DNA of 64,000 nt, taken from assembly GCF_000315425.1 (NCBI RefSeq), contig NZ_JH992922.1, positions 885,967 to 949,966 on the forward strand. The letters are read 5' to 3'. The notes below the pieces were generated by a model. The model was not told the origin of the DNA and did no database searches. It was given only the letters and a program-made list of their open reading frames with translations. The stretch comes from Massilia timonae CCUG 45783. GTDB taxonomy: Bacteria; Pseudomonadota; Gammaproteobacteria; Burkholderiales; Burkholderiaceae_D. Below are positions 9,636 to 20,086 of the stretch, piece by piece (the stretch's first letter is position 1; each line of letters starts with the position of its first letter). The position numbers and the translations under genes are program-made.

Positions 9636-11012
9636 ATGAACGTTGTGATCCTCGCCGCCGGCATGGGAAAGCGCATGCAATCCGCCCTGCCGAAAGTCCT
9701 GCATCCATTGGCTGGTAAGCCGCTGCTCCGCCACGTGATCGATACGGCCCGTAGCCTGAGTCCGCAGAAATTATGTGTGATTTACGGCCACGGCGGCGCA
9801 GCGGTGCCCGACATGGTGTCCGCACTGGCGCAAGAAACCGGTGTGTCGATCGATACCGCCCTGCAGCAGCCGCAGCTGGGCACCGGCCACGCGGTGATGC
9901 AGGCCGTGCCGCAACTGGACGATGGCGCCGCCACCCTGGTGCTGTATGGCGACGTGCCGCTGACCACGGCGGACACGCTGCGCCGCCTGGTTGAGGCCGC
10001 AGGAAGCGACAAGTTGGGCATCCTGACCGTCGAACAGGCCAACCCCTTCGGCCTGGGCCGCATCGTGCGCGAGAACGGCCAGATCGTGCGCATCGTCGAA
10101 GAAAAGGATGCCAGCGAGGCCGAGCGCGCCATCCGCGAAATCAATAGCGGCATCATGGCGATCCCGACCCGCCACCTCAAGAAATGGCTGGCGGCGCTGT
10201 CCAACAACAATGCCCAGGGCGAGTACTACCTCACCGACATCGTGGCCCAGGCCGTGGCGGACGGCGTGCCGGTCGTGTCGGCGCAACCGTCGGGCGAATG
10301 GGAAGTGGCTGGCGTGAACAGCAAGGTGCAGCTGGCCGAGCTCGAGCGTCGTCATCAATTGAATATCGCACATGCACTGCTGGAAAAAGGCGTGACCTTG
10401 ATGGATCCGGCGCGCATCGATGTGCGCGGCGAACTGGTTTGCGGCCGCGATGTCGTCATCGACGTCGGCTGCGTGTTCGAAGGCCGGGTGGAGCTGGCCG
10501 ATGGCGTGAAGGTCGGCGCCAACTGCGTGCTGGTCGGCGCCACGGTCGGTGCTGGCGCCAATATCAAGCCGTTCTGCCATATCGAAGACGCCACCATCGG
10601 CGCCGCCTCGCAGATCGGACCGTATGCGCGCCTGCGTCCCGGCACCGAGCTGGGCGAGGACGTCCATGTGGGTAACTTTGTCGAGGTCAAGAACAGCACC
10701 GTGGCGGCGCACAGCAAGGCCAACCACCTGGCCTATATCGGCGACGCCACCGTCGGCTCGCGCGTGAACGTCGGCGCCGGCGTCATCACCTGCAACTACG
10801 ACGGCGCGAATAAATTCCGCACCGTGATCGAGGACGAGGTGTTCGTCGGCAGCGACAGCCAGCTGGTGGCGCCGGTGACGCTCGGCAAGGGCGCCACCAT
10901 TGGCGCCGGCACCACGCTCACCAAGGATGCGCCGGCCGGCATGCTGACCATCTCGCGGCCCAAGCAGATCACCATCGAAGGATGGAAGCGTCCGGTGAAA
11001 GTGAAGAAGTAA
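9636..11012 (+). CDS. glmU: Bifunctional UDP-GlcNAc pyrophosphorylase / GlcN-1-P acetyltransferase
   Basis: GlmU acetylates glucosamine-1-phosphate and then transfers UMP to give UDP-GlcNAc, precursor of peptidoglycan and LPS. The 458-residue protein has an N-terminal Rossmann-like uridyltransferase (LAAGMGKRM at 6-14, [18 protein letters not shown]). A C-terminal left-handed beta-helix of hexapeptide repeats starts at about 250 ([31 protein letters not shown]). The length is typical. It stands two genes before glmS, so both hexosamine enzymes are close together. Confidence 0.97.
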   Translation: MNVVILAAGMGKRMQSALPKVLHPLAGKPLLRHVIDTARSLSPQKLCVIYGHGGAAVPDMVSALAQETGVSIDTALQQPQLGTGHAVMQAVPQLDDGAATLVLYGDVPLTTADTLRRLVEAAGSDKLGILTVEQANPFGLGRIVRENGQIVRIVEEKDASEAERAIREINSGIMAIPTRHLKKWLAALSNNNAQGEYYLTDIVAQAVADGVPVVSAQPSGEWEVAGVNSKVQLAELERRHQLNIAHALLEKGVTLMDPARIDVRGELVCGRDVVIDVGCVFEGRVELADGVKVGANCVLVGATVGAGANIKPFCHIEDATIGAASQIGPYARLRPGTELGEDVHVGNFVEVKNSTVAAHSKANHLAYIGDATVGSRVNVGAGVITCNYDGANKFRTVIEDEVFVGSDSQLVAPVTLGKGATIGAGTTLTKDAPAGMLTISRPKQITIEGWKRPVKVKK

Positions 11013-11111
11013 TCCACCGGCTGTCGACAGGGTAATCACAGAAAACAAACAAGATAAACACAGGGTTTTACCGTGGTTACCCCCTGTCCATCCACCTGGT
11101 CTTCCACAATA

Positions 11112-11120
11112 TTATCCACA
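11112..11120 (+). other. DnaA-box-like nonamer
   Basis: TTATCCACA matches the consensus DnaA box exactly. It lies between glmU and the minus-strand regulator. A single box is not an origin; several CCAC/CCACA-like words nearby are only weak matches. Confidence 0.3.
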
Positions 11121-11136
11121 GGCGGTGGCCCGTGTT

Positions 11137-11607
11137 TTACACGGCGATGCGGGTGTCGAATTTGCTGCGGTGGGTCGAAAAATAGGATTTCACGTTGCGC
11201 ACGTTCGCGTGCGACGTGAACAGCCGGTGCGCCAGCGCATGGTAGGCCGGCATGTCGGCGACCTGCACGACCAGCACGAAATCGGGTCCCGGTGAGACCC
11301 GGTAGCACTGCAGCACGGCCGCTTCTTTGGCGGCCAGGGTCTCGAACTCTTCCATGCGCTCGGCGGCCTGCACGTCGAGCGTGATCTCGACGATGGCGGA
11401 CAGGCGGCTGCCGACCTTGGCGGGCGCCACGATCGCCACCTGGCGTTCGATGACGCCGCTCTCGGTCAGCTGCTTCACGCGGCGCAAACAAGTCGGCGGC
11501 GACACGTGCACGAGCGCCGCCAGTTCGGCGTTCGTATGCGATGCGTCAGTTTGCAAAATATTCAGAATGCGACGATCGAGGTCGTCGAGGGTGGGTAGCT
11601 CGGTCAT
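11137..11607 (-). CDS. Lrp/AsnC-family transcriptional regulator
   Basis: This 156-residue protein has a helix-turn-helix (LDDLDRRILNILQTDASHTNAELAALV region, residues 7-35, then VSPPTCLRRVKQL). A RAM domain follows (YRVSPGPDFVLVVQVADM). It is divergent from glmS across a 162-base AT-rich spacer. Regulation of glmS is possible but not shown; many Lrp-type proteins regulate distant amino-acid genes and their own promoter. It is distinct from the Lrp-type protein at 4515. Confidence 0.9.
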   Translation of the reverse strand: MTELPTLDDLDRRILNILQTDASHTNAELAALVHVSPPTCLRRVKQLTESGVIERQVAIVAPAKVGSRLSAIVEITLDVQAAERMEEFETLAAKEAAVLQCYRVSPGPDFVLVVQVADMPAYHALAHRLFTSHANVRNVKSYFSTHRSKFDTRIAV

Positions 11608-11769
11608 CGTGATGAAATATTCGGTAAATTTTTATGTGTATATGAAATATTATTTTGTTCATGAGTCGTCATGAAATAATCTAACAAATATGGCTGCGCA
11701 CTGTAAGCTTATTTCATTACGATTGCTTTACGATAAGACTCAACAGTTTTTCCATTCGAGAGGTTAGCC

Positions 11770-13599
<1,830 letters not shown>

Positions 13600-13690
13600 G
13601 CGCGATCCATTGTTACGCTGGTGACAGAATCAAATTATGTCTGTCAAAGTCAAATTATGTTTGTCAAATGCGCGGCAAATTTGTCAAATT
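13600..13690. repeat. attTn7 junction and glmS-proximal (right) end of Tn7-like element A
   Basis: After the glmS stop at 13599 the sequence holds three boxes phased at exactly 20 bases: ATGTCTGTCAAA (13637-13648), ATGTTTGTCAAA (13657-13668) and AAATTTGTCAAA (13677-13688). The same box occurs inverted three times at 51,715-51,838. Closely packed sites at one end and spaced sites at the other are how Tn7 arranges its TnsB sites, with the packed right end next to glmS. The likely terminus TGACAGA begins at 13622, 23 bases past the stop, which agrees with the Tn7 insertion distance. A clean 5-bp target duplication was not found. Confidence 0.8.
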
Positions 13691-13844
13691 TTGGCAGATC
13701 GATATTAATGCTTGAGAGACACATTTAAACACTAGTTTTGACCACAGTAATGGTCATCGTTCACGTAACTCATGCGGTGCCAGCTGAGCCGCATAGTTCA
13801 GATCAAGTGATCTTGCCCCGCTTTTCCCGGACACAGCCTGATGC

Positions 13845-14756
13845 CTATTTAGCGTCAGTTTCCAGAGCCTGACGGCGTCGCTCTTTCCTAAACATGCGCG
13901 GCGATCTGTAGCCGAGCGCCGAATGCGGATGCACCTCGTTGAAATGCCTGAATGCATCGGGCAACTGGGCCAGCACGACAGCGCCGCTGCTGCGGTCCAT
14001 GCCGCCGACGTAATCGCGTTTAAACGTGTTCACGAAGCTCTCTGCCATGCCATTCGACTGCGGGCTGTTCACCGGCGTATGCACCGGCTTGATGCCCAGT
14101 TGATGCGCCAGGGCGTGCGTCTCGATGGCTCGGAAAGCGCCGCCGTTATCACTCAAGAATTCAACGGTAATCGCCCGCTCGTCCGTGCTGCCGAAACGCG
14201 TCTCCACGGCCTCGATCATCATGTCGCGAACCGGCTCACCAGGCAGGCCCCGGCCGATCCATGCACGCCAGGCGATGATCTCGCGGTCACAGCAATCCTT
14301 CATGAAAACGCCAGTCACCACCTCGCCGTTGTCGCAGGCGATTTCGAAGCCATCCGAGCACCAGCGCTGGTTCGATTCTTCGACCATCACTTTGCCGTCG
14401 TGAGTGCGGCCGCTATCACTACGCCTAGGCGATTTCGGCAGCAGCAAACCCTGCTCCTTCATCACGCGGTACATGCGCTTGTGGTTCACGGGCCGCAAGC
14501 CCATCAGGCTGCGCGTACGGTTCACCAGGGCGCCAGCACGACGGTAGCCATAGGTCGGCAGGGCCGTGATCTCGGCCCGTACCGCGTCAGCAATCATCGC
14601 GTCGGCGACCGGGTCGAGCCTGGCCACGGTGCGCTTGTCGACCCAGTTTGCGGATCGGGCAAGCAGGTCAATCACGTGCGAGCGCGCTACACCGAGGACA
14701 ACGCAGACAGGCTTTACTGCCCGTCCTTGTCCGATAAGGGTGAGCGCGCAATCCAC
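13845..14756 (-). CDS. IS2-group transposase OrfB (DDE integrase)
   Basis: This 303-residue rve integrase core shows [15 protein letters not shown] (first Asp region), [12 protein letters not shown] (second Asp) and [20 protein letters not shown] (Glu). It begins at a GTG within an A7 slippery run (complement of T7 at 14757-14763), so it is expected to be made as an OrfA-OrfB fusion by -1 frameshift. The frame is intact. Confidence 0.9.
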   Translation of the reverse strand: MDCALTLIGQGRAVKPVCVVLGVARSHVIDLLARSANWVDKRTVARLDPVADAMIADAVRAEITALPTYGYRRAGALVNRTRSLMGLRPVNHKRMYRVMKEQGLLLPKSPRRSDSGRTHDGKVMVEESNQRWCSDGFEIACDNGEVVTGVFMKDCCDREIIAWRAWIGRGLPGEPVRDMMIEAVETRFGSTDERAITVEFLSDNGGAFRAIETHALAHQLGIKPVHTPVNSPQSNGMAESFVNTFKRDYVGGMDRSSGAVVLAQLPDAFRHFNEVHPHSALGYRSPRMFRKERRRQALETDAK

Positions 14757-15109
14757 TTTTTTTCGCGAGCCAGCTCGACCGCTTCGCGCAGGATCTCCGC
14801 CTCCATCGTCTTCTTACCCAGCATGCGCTGCAGTTGTGCGATCTGGGCACGTGCCGCTGCCAGCTCGCTCGCCGGCACGACTGATTCACCTGATTGCACC
14901 GCGACCAGGGCGCCGTCTCGCTCGAGCTTGCGCCAATTGAACAGCTGGCTGGCACTGATGCCGTGCTTACGCGCGACCAGCGACACACTCATTCCTGGCT
15001 CGTACGTTTCCTTGACCAGCGCAGCCTTTTCCTGCACTGACCAGCGACGGCGCCGCTCCTCTGACACTGTCACTACTTCGATGGTTTGGTTGTTCCTAGT
15101 CATATTCAC
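14714..15109 (-). CDS. IS2-group transposase OrfA
   Basis: This 131-residue helix-turn-helix protein ([31 protein letters not shown]) has a C-terminal leucine-zipper-like helix ([17 protein letters not shown]). It binds the IS ends. The A7 run at 14757-14763 (minus strand) near its 3' end gives the -1 frameshift into OrfB. Confidence 0.9.
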   Translation of the reverse strand: MNMTRNNQTIEVVTVSEERRRRWSVQEKAALVKETYEPGMSVSLVARKHGISASQLFNWRKLERDGALVAVQSGESVVPASELAAARAQIAQLQRMLGKKTMEAEILREAVELAREKKWIARSPLSDKDGQ

Positions 15110-15194
15110 AGTCGTATTCCTATCCGTAAGGATACCGCATCAACTGTGTCTGGTGGATCAGGGGGCTATCTCACAAGTTGGAGAGCCATAATAA

Positions 15195-15227
15195 AAAACG
15201 GATTCACGTTGCACGTGAATCCGTTTT
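15195..15227. terminator. Strong intrinsic terminator
   Basis: The 15-bp perfect arms AAAACGGATTCACGT (15195-15209) and ACGTGAATCCGTTTT (15213-15227) have a TGC loop. It lies downstream of the methyltransferase/AAA/HEPN operon (minus strand) and can also stop transcription from the IS side. Confidence 0.85.
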
Positions 15228-15293
15228 AGCTCCTGCTGCCTGCGGGTCAAGCCTTAAGTGACAGGCATTAGCCCTGAACCTGCTCTCTAATGG

Positions 15294-15363
15294 TATTTGT
15301 CAATGCTTAAATATAGCGCTGGAGCCCGCGTGGGTAACTCTTTCTGGCTGAGGTTTGTCAATG
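15294..15363 (+). repeat. Two further TnsB-type boxes
   Basis: TATTTGTCAATG (15294-15305) and GGTTTGTCAATG (15352-15363) share the TTTGTCAA core and orientation of the boxes at 13.64-13.69 kb. Their 58-base spacing matches that of the distal end. They probably belong to the same transposon end, now separated by the IS2-group insertion. Confidence 0.5.
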
Positions 15364-15365
15364 GC

Positions 15366-16454
15366 CTATTCTGCAGCTGCGGCAGCCAAGATGTCTGCCG
15401 CAGCCGGGGGAAGGTCTTTAAATTTATCGTCGTGAATAGCAGGCTCTGCATTTCGCACTGCTTCTGAGCGCGTTTGCTGTGCCGTTCCTGCCAAAGGAGT
15501 GTCCGGTTTGGCTGTCTTTTCTGGCTTCTTTGCAAGCTTGTTTCTAATCATTATCGTGTCCGTTGCAATGGAGCCTTTTGCCCATGCCAAAAAACCATTG
15601 TATTCTTCCCACAGCGACGGTGACGACGGCTGAGATTTAGTAATGGCGAACAAATCATAGTATCGGGCAAATCGTGTTTCATCTTGCAGAAAATCCAGGT
15701 TCCACGTAGAGATGTACTTAATCTCAGGATTTGTATGAATGCTCTTGCTAAGCCAAAGACTCCTCTGTAGGACATCGGTATAAATATAAGAGTTCAGTGA
15801 GCTTACAAACTTTTCCAGTATGATACTAACCTCCTCAATAGCAGGAGGTAGTATGGTTATGGGCTTTTCCAAGTAGTTTGCGGGAAGATTAAGGCGTCTA
15901 GCATTGTCGGCCCCTAATAGCCCAAACCGGTGTACGCAACAATGCCGTAGCTGACAAATTTGATTGTATTTTTGAAAAATTGGCTCCAGTGATTTCGGAA
16001 CGCTTCCATCTCCCATCCCGCTAATTCCACAGAATTCTTTAAGGGTTTTAGAGATGTTGGCTTGACTAATGAATGAAACACCCTCCAGTAAAGCTTCCGG
16101 AAGTAACGTTTTCTCATGGTGAAGCGCCGCGAAGTATGTTACTTGTAACGGCGAAACAAGACGAGCCACACACTCGTCGACCTGAACTAGTCCACGAATA
16201 ATTCCTCGTAAATAGCTCTCTACGGCTGATACGTAGCCCAACAGAAGTAGCGTTCCTAACTCATTGGTATATTGGCTTCTGTTATCCAGCAGAATTTTAT
16301 TCAGACGGTTAGTGTTTTCCAAATAGCGGTCAATAGGCGAGAGCGGACCAGTTGGGTCAAGATTTTCGAAGAACGAAGTCAACTTCAATTGTTCAGACAA
16401 CGCTTCGGCTGGCGAAATTTCAGCAGAAAACGGCTCGAGTTTTTGTGTGCCCAT
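15366..16454 (-). CDS. HEPN-domain protein, third gene of MTase/AAA/HEPN operon
   Basis: This 362-residue protein has a helical core with GYVSAVESYLRGIIRGLV (about 73-90) and an Arg170-x4-His175 motif (LRHCCVHRFG). Together these look like a RiboL-PSP-HEPN ribonuclease domain. The tail is disordered and alanine-rich (PPAAADILAAAAAE). HEPN proteins with Rx4-6H usually cleave RNA and act as effectors in abortive-infection or toxin systems; RNase activity here is inference. Its start is 3 bases after the stop of the AAA gene, so translation is coupled. The base composition is much poorer in GC than the chromosome, a sign of transfer. I know of no named system with this trio. Confidence 0.7.
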   Translation of the reverse strand: MGTQKLEPFSAEISPAEALSEQLKLTSFFENLDPTGPLSPIDRYLENTNRLNKILLDNRSQYTNELGTLLLLGYVSAVESYLRGIIRGLVQVDECVARLVSPLQVTYFAALHHEKTLLPEALLEGVSFISQANISKTLKEFCGISGMGDGSVPKSLEPIFQKYNQICQLRHCCVHRFGLLGADNARRLNLPANYLEKPITILPPAIEEVSIILEKFVSSLNSYIYTDVLQRSLWLSKSIHTNPEIKYISTWNLDFLQDETRFARYYDLFAITKSQPSSPSLWEEYNGFLAWAKGSIATDTIMIRNKLAKKPEKTAKPDTPLAGTAQQTRSEAVRNAEPAIHDDKFKDLPPAAADILAAAAAE

Positions 16455-16457
16455 TAT

Positions 16458-18197
16458 CTAGGATAAAAATTCATCGACGAAAATTTCAATGCTCTTATTT
16501 ATGATTACTGCCCGCCGTGGGCCGACATAACTTATTTTCCGCAACTCTGAGCCAGGGTCTTGTAGTGCCAAAAAATCACCGACGGTGCGAACCTCGGGCA
16601 TATCTTGTTTCAGTTTGTTTTTCTGCCACTGATTCAAAGTGGGGATGGAAGCAAGCTCGATTTCCATGCAGCTTTTGAAGGTGGATGCATCTGTAAGTTT
16701 TGCTCCACAAATATGACAATGACGCGAAGCTTCCGTGAGACGTTCCGCGCCGCAATTTTGACATCGTGGCAAATCAAACTTCAGTCCCTTTAAAGTATTT
16801 GATTCGATAAGAGTCGATATCGACCTACGAAGCGGATGTCGCACATTCGGCTTCTTCAAAACATCAACAACTTTAATTGCAGAGAATCCGCGAGCTTCCG
16901 AAAAGGCTCTGTCACGAATCAGCAGAGCCAAGTGTGGTATGAAGCGTTCATATACACGCGACTTACCGTGTGAAACTGATGCAAATCCATAAAGTAAGCC
17001 GGCTTCGATTAGCAATGAAAACATTCGGTCGACATAGGCCGTTCTGTCTGAGGATTCTTGGATGCCGATAAACAGTTGCTTTTCGCCTGTTTGGAGAAGA
17101 TTTTGATTTTCGGATACAAGTTCGCTGCAAGTTTTATGAAATACATCAAGCCCGGCAGTGATCAAGGTCTTGAATTTTGGAATCTTCGTAGCCAGCGATA
17201 GATACTCGGCATCCTTGTTCTTTATGAAGGCGTCAAGAATTGCATTTACTTTACTTTGAATCGTACCTTCCTTGCCCATTTGCTGCTTCATAGCATTAAG
17301 CAATGTAAGATATGCACGAGGTATTCCAAATGCTGCGTATTTAAAAAGGTCGCGGACTTCCGGTGCAATGGTATCGTATGCGCTTAACCGTTTGCTGCCA
17401 ATTGAATCCATCAGTTGAAGGTAATCAGGAGACTCGACTGAAAACCACGCGGCAACTTCATCGGCCTCGTGCGCTACGTGAAAACGTGGACCATATTCTG
17501 TAGTGCCAGGATACACAGAAGCTTTAGGCGAAATTGTCGGCGACTTGAGGGAGCGGAAAAAATCAAAGAAGTCAGGTAAATATTCCGGAGCCAAGGTTAG
17601 AGCAGCATCATCCAGCAAGATTATGCTGCGTCGCCGTTTCAGTGCTACGGTTATCCTATCTATTGTGGACTTCAAATGTGCAAGAGAAAGCGTATCAAAT
17701 ATCTCTTCCTGCTCGGGCAGTAACGCAGCACCACGTTCTAAACGTGCAACGATTCCAAGAAGCGCTTCTTGGGAATATTCCAGCCATAGCTCGTCCGAAT
17801 CAATGGTGTCATCCTTCGAAAGATACGCTGCAATTGACTCGTAAATTCCCAAGTAACATAAACACAAAACCCATCCATGGAATAAATCTAACGCATTAGT
17901 CCTACTCTTTAAGAGGGGCTCAAGACGATAATACCGATTGAACGAAAGGTATATGGCGAACGGAAAGGTATTCTGTTGAAGCGAGTATGCCCACGTATAC
18001 CTCATGAGGTGGGTTTTTCCGCACCCCCGCGGGCCGACTAGCAATTTCGCGCCAGGCACTAATAGTTCTCGGACTACGTTTAGCGCCGGCCCATCGACAG
18101 ATGTACTCGTTTCTATAGTTGCAAGCGTTAATTGGTCCGCCCGGACTTCGAAAAAATTCTCGTCATCTATGTTAGACAAAATCTCGTCAATCGCCAT
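16458..18197 (-). CDS. AAA/ORC-like ATPase with zinc ribbon
   Basis: This 579-residue P-loop ATPase has Walker A GPRGCGKT at 55-62 and Walker B SIILLDDAAL at 191-200. A helical region follows, containing a DNA-end-like winged segment (about 380-450). A four-cysteine zinc ribbon CQNCG...CHICG sits near residue 480. The C-terminus resembles a helix-hairpin-helix (ISYVGPRRAVIINKSIE). The fold is closest to ORC/Cdc6- or STAND-like signalling ATPases rather than a helicase. It overlaps the upstream methyltransferase by 11 bases and is followed 3 bases later by the HEPN gene. The inferred role is sensing or transmitting an infection signal to the HEPN effector. Confidence 0.75.
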   Translation of the reverse strand: MAIDEILSNIDDENFFEVRADQLTLATIETSTSVDGPALNVVRELLVPGAKLLVGPRGCGKTHLMRYTWAYSLQQNTFPFAIYLSFNRYYRLEPLLKSRTNALDLFHGWVLCLCYLGIYESIAAYLSKDDTIDSDELWLEYSQEALLGIVARLERGAALLPEQEEIFDTLSLAHLKSTIDRITVALKRRRSIILLDDAALTLAPEYLPDFFDFFRSLKSPTISPKASVYPGTTEYGPRFHVAHEADEVAAWFSVESPDYLQLMDSIGSKRLSAYDTIAPEVRDLFKYAAFGIPRAYLTLLNAMKQQMGKEGTIQSKVNAILDAFIKNKDAEYLSLATKIPKFKTLITAGLDVFHKTCSELVSENQNLLQTGEKQLFIGIQESSDRTAYVDRMFSLLIEAGLLYGFASVSHGKSRVYERFIPHLALLIRDRAFSEARGFSAIKVVDVLKKPNVRHPLRRSISTLIESNTLKGLKFDLPRCQNCGAERLTEASRHCHICGAKLTDASTFKSCMEIELASIPTLNQWQKNKLKQDMPEVRTVGDFLALQDPGSELRKISYVGPRRAVIINKSIEIFVDEFLS

Positions 18198-19404
18198 TTT
18201 TTTTCCTAAACGGAATCTCTAATATTGCTTCCGAAGTTAAGAAGCGAGCGCCTACTCCATGCGCTATCGCTTTAAGTGCTTGACGGCCTATAGTGCTGCG
18301 CAAGTAGGCTAACAGCTCTGCTTGGTATTTCCGCTTGACCTTCAATATAAATACGCAGTCCGAAACAACAACGTTGTTGCTTGATACTCTGCAAACCTTT
18401 TCTTCTAAATTTCTACCCACTCGCGCTAGCAGAATATCTCCTCGATTGGCGATAGGCCCTCTTAGGTCGGCTAGCGCCTTTTCCGCTATGGCAAAATCGC
18501 GACCAATGCTATTTAACTGAGGTGTGATGTCGCTTGTATGTACGACAGGAAAAGTAACCTGTCTACGTTGCGCGGAGGAAATAGTCCCTCTTCTAAGCTC
18601 GTTAGCAACGTCCCGAATCGTCATCATTGAGGTACTCGCCTTTAACGACCGCTCGCATAAATACGAATAGTCCAATCGATGCGCTGCTTTTTCTTGCGAT
18701 ACAAATAACGGTTCTGACAAAGCCCCGTTCAACATGAGCTGCTGAACCTGAATATCAGCCGGCCCAGTTAAGTTTTTCGCGAGGATAACGATGTGGGCTT
18801 TAGCGTCAGTTTTGGAAAAAATGTTTCGCGGAAGCTCGATTACCTTTTCAATGGAATGGGTCGTTGCCAGCTTCCGCCGGAAATTGGTGCAATTTTCTCC
18901 GGATACCAAACCGTCCGGTACAATTATTCCTAATCGACCGTTGTTCTTAAGATAGCGTAAATTTTGCGCTATAAACAGAATGTCAGCGGGAACATCTCTG
19001 ATCCTTGGTAGAATCCCGCTTAGCCCTGCCTCTTCCAAAATCGCACCAAAGCTCTTTTTCCAACGGCGCCTGATATAGGGAGGATTACAAATAGCGATGT
19101 CTGCGGTAGCGGGCTTCAAACCCAGTCTCTCGCCAATGTTGACCTCTAATGCGTCGCCTACATGGTGGGTAAAAGAACCCCCATACAACTTTCGCAGTTG
19201 ACCGCTGTTAGCGTCACTATCAATGTCAACAGTGTAGTAGTGAGCAGCGCTCCAAATCTTTACAGCAGCGGCGGTCAGCGCACCGTCGCCCGAGCCGAGG
19301 TCGAGTACGATGCTTGGATGAGAGGTAGGAAGAGATGAGATAAGAAGCGAGCCCACCGAGCTAGCAGTGTAGTAACGACCCAAAACATCTGATGTGGTAG
19401 ACAA
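18187..19404 (-). CDS. N6-adenine DNA methyltransferase with C-terminal specificity-like domain
   Basis: This 405-residue protein has SAM motif I VLDLGSGDGAL at 33-43 and the catalytic motif NPPY at 107-110. A helical part resembling type I/IIG HsdM follows (GRLGIIVPDGLVSGENC). The C-terminal target-recognition-like half (from about 250; RGTISSAQRRQVTFPVVHTSDI, GDILLARVGRNLE) resembles type I HsdS domains. It is therefore a self-contained modification enzyme with no restriction endonuclease beside it; the partners are an AAA ATPase and a HEPN protein. It is the first gene of the operon. The likely role is to mark self DNA so that unmodified or occupied sites trigger the downstream genes (inference). 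Confidence 0.82.
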   Translation of the reverse strand: MSTTSDVLGRYYTASSVGSLLISSLPTSHPSIVLDLGSGDGALTAAAVKIWSAAHYYTVDIDSDANSGQLRKLYGGSFTHHVGDALEVNIGERLGLKPATADIAICNPPYIRRRWKKSFGAILEEAGLSGILPRIRDVPADILFIAQNLRYLKNNGRLGIIVPDGLVSGENCTNFRRKLATTHSIEKVIELPRNIFSKTDAKAHIVILAKNLTGPADIQVQQLMLNGALSEPLFVSQEKAAHRLDYSYLCERSLKASTSMMTIRDVANELRRGTISSAQRRQVTFPVVHTSDITPQLNSIGRDFAIAEKALADLRGPIANRGDILLARVGRNLEEKVCRVSSNNVVVSDCVFILKVKRKYQAELLAYLRSTIGRQALKAIAHGVGARFLTSEAILEIPFRKKNGD

Positions 19405-19682
19405 AGTTCAGCCTGATTTCGAGAACTGGTGGTTGTTGCAGTTTACCAAGATTGCGGCTTATCCGGTCGGGTTTCTTTCCTCGATGTTGCGCTCGTATCT
19501 CTGCGCGGTTCGACAGCAATAATCGGTGGAAGAGTATGCTTAAGCCTCTCCACTACTCGGCTTCAAGCTCGAAGGTACCCGGCTCCGGGCAGAAAGTGCG
19601 CACACTTACTCACACGGAGCTCGCTGCCAACACTTTTTTAGTGGGTGTAACCGTTCTAAAAACAAGCATAGCGGTCACGTAA
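19405..19682. promoter_or_regulatory. Upstream region of the MTase/AAA/HEPN operon
   Basis: These 278 bases hold no supported gene. They must carry the operon promoter on the minus strand. I see no clear palindrome or HTH gene that would indicate a dedicated regulator. Confidence 0.4.
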
Positions 19683-19714
19683 AAAGCCCCGTTCGCTTTA
19701 AAGCGGCGGGGCTT
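19683..19714 (-). terminator. Intrinsic terminator
   Basis: The stem AAGCCCCG / CGGGGCTT is extended by the inner pairing CGCTTTAAAGCG. On the minus strand a T-run follows. It serves the small gene ending at 19745. Confidence 0.85.
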
Positions 19715-19744
19715 GTCATGTCGACGCGAGAGTGTTGTCAGTAG

Positions 19745-20086
19745 TTAGAGTGCGGTGATATTTTCGCCTTCTTCTGAGTACGTTTCCGACGAGCCACATG
19801 CGGCGCACGTGCCGTGGTGCGGGAAGTCTTCGTGTTCAAGCGTGAAGCAGCCTTCGTCCTTGATGCTTTCGATGTCTTCGTTGCGCAGGTGCGCGTCGTT
19901 CTCTGCGATCCAGCGGGGATCTGCGGGTGGCGTGATGGTGATGCTCTCGAGTTCTTCGCCGCGCTGGCCAGAAACCCAGTGGAACTCGATGTCGTCACGC
20001 GACAAGCCGGTGTATGGCAAGTCCATACGGACCGTCCCGCTGCAGTTACGATCGGTGCCATCTGGGCAGTGGGTGTGGATGTGCAT
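19745..20086 (-). CDS. Small hypothetical cargo protein with CxxC
   Basis: This 113-residue acidic protein begins MHIHTHCPDGTDRNCSGTV and ends with a CAACGSSE motif that could be half a metal site together with the N-terminal His/Cys cluster. I chose the ATG at 20086 because AGGAG stands 9 bases upstream; a longer frame to 20134 has no such site. It is a single-gene unit with its own terminator. I do not recognise the family. Confidence 0.6.
   Translation of the reverse strand: MHIHTHCPDGTDRNCSGTVRMDLPYTGLSRDDIEFHWVSGQRGEELESITITPPADPRWIAENDAHLRNEDIESIKDEGCFTLEHEDFPHHGTCAACGSSETYSEEGENITAL

Larger units (their letters stand above)
13713..15173 (-). mobile_element. IS3-family (IS2-group) insertion sequence inside the transposon end
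   Basis: Two overlapping minus-strand frames encode an IS2-group OrfA/OrfB. The right end reads inward TGAGATAGCCCCCTGATCC with ACCAGACA, resembling the IS2 terminus (CCCCCTGAATCTCCAGACA-like). The left end is uncertain: TGAGAGACACATTT at 13713 or TGGTCATCG at 13751 are candidates. No target duplication could be fixed. The element separates the three phased TnsB boxes from two further boxes at 15,294 and 15,352. Confidence 0.75.

Noticed and set aside
11101..11136. Replication origin from a DnaA box
   Set aside because: There is only one exact nonamer and no DUE-like AT-rich tract, dnaA or dnaN nearby.
13617..13623. A 5-bp target duplication TGGTG for element A (13619-13623 and about 51856-51860)
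   Set aside because: It would put the termini at unequal distances from the terminal boxes and give no matching TG/CA ends; a chance 5-mer match is likely in the span searched.
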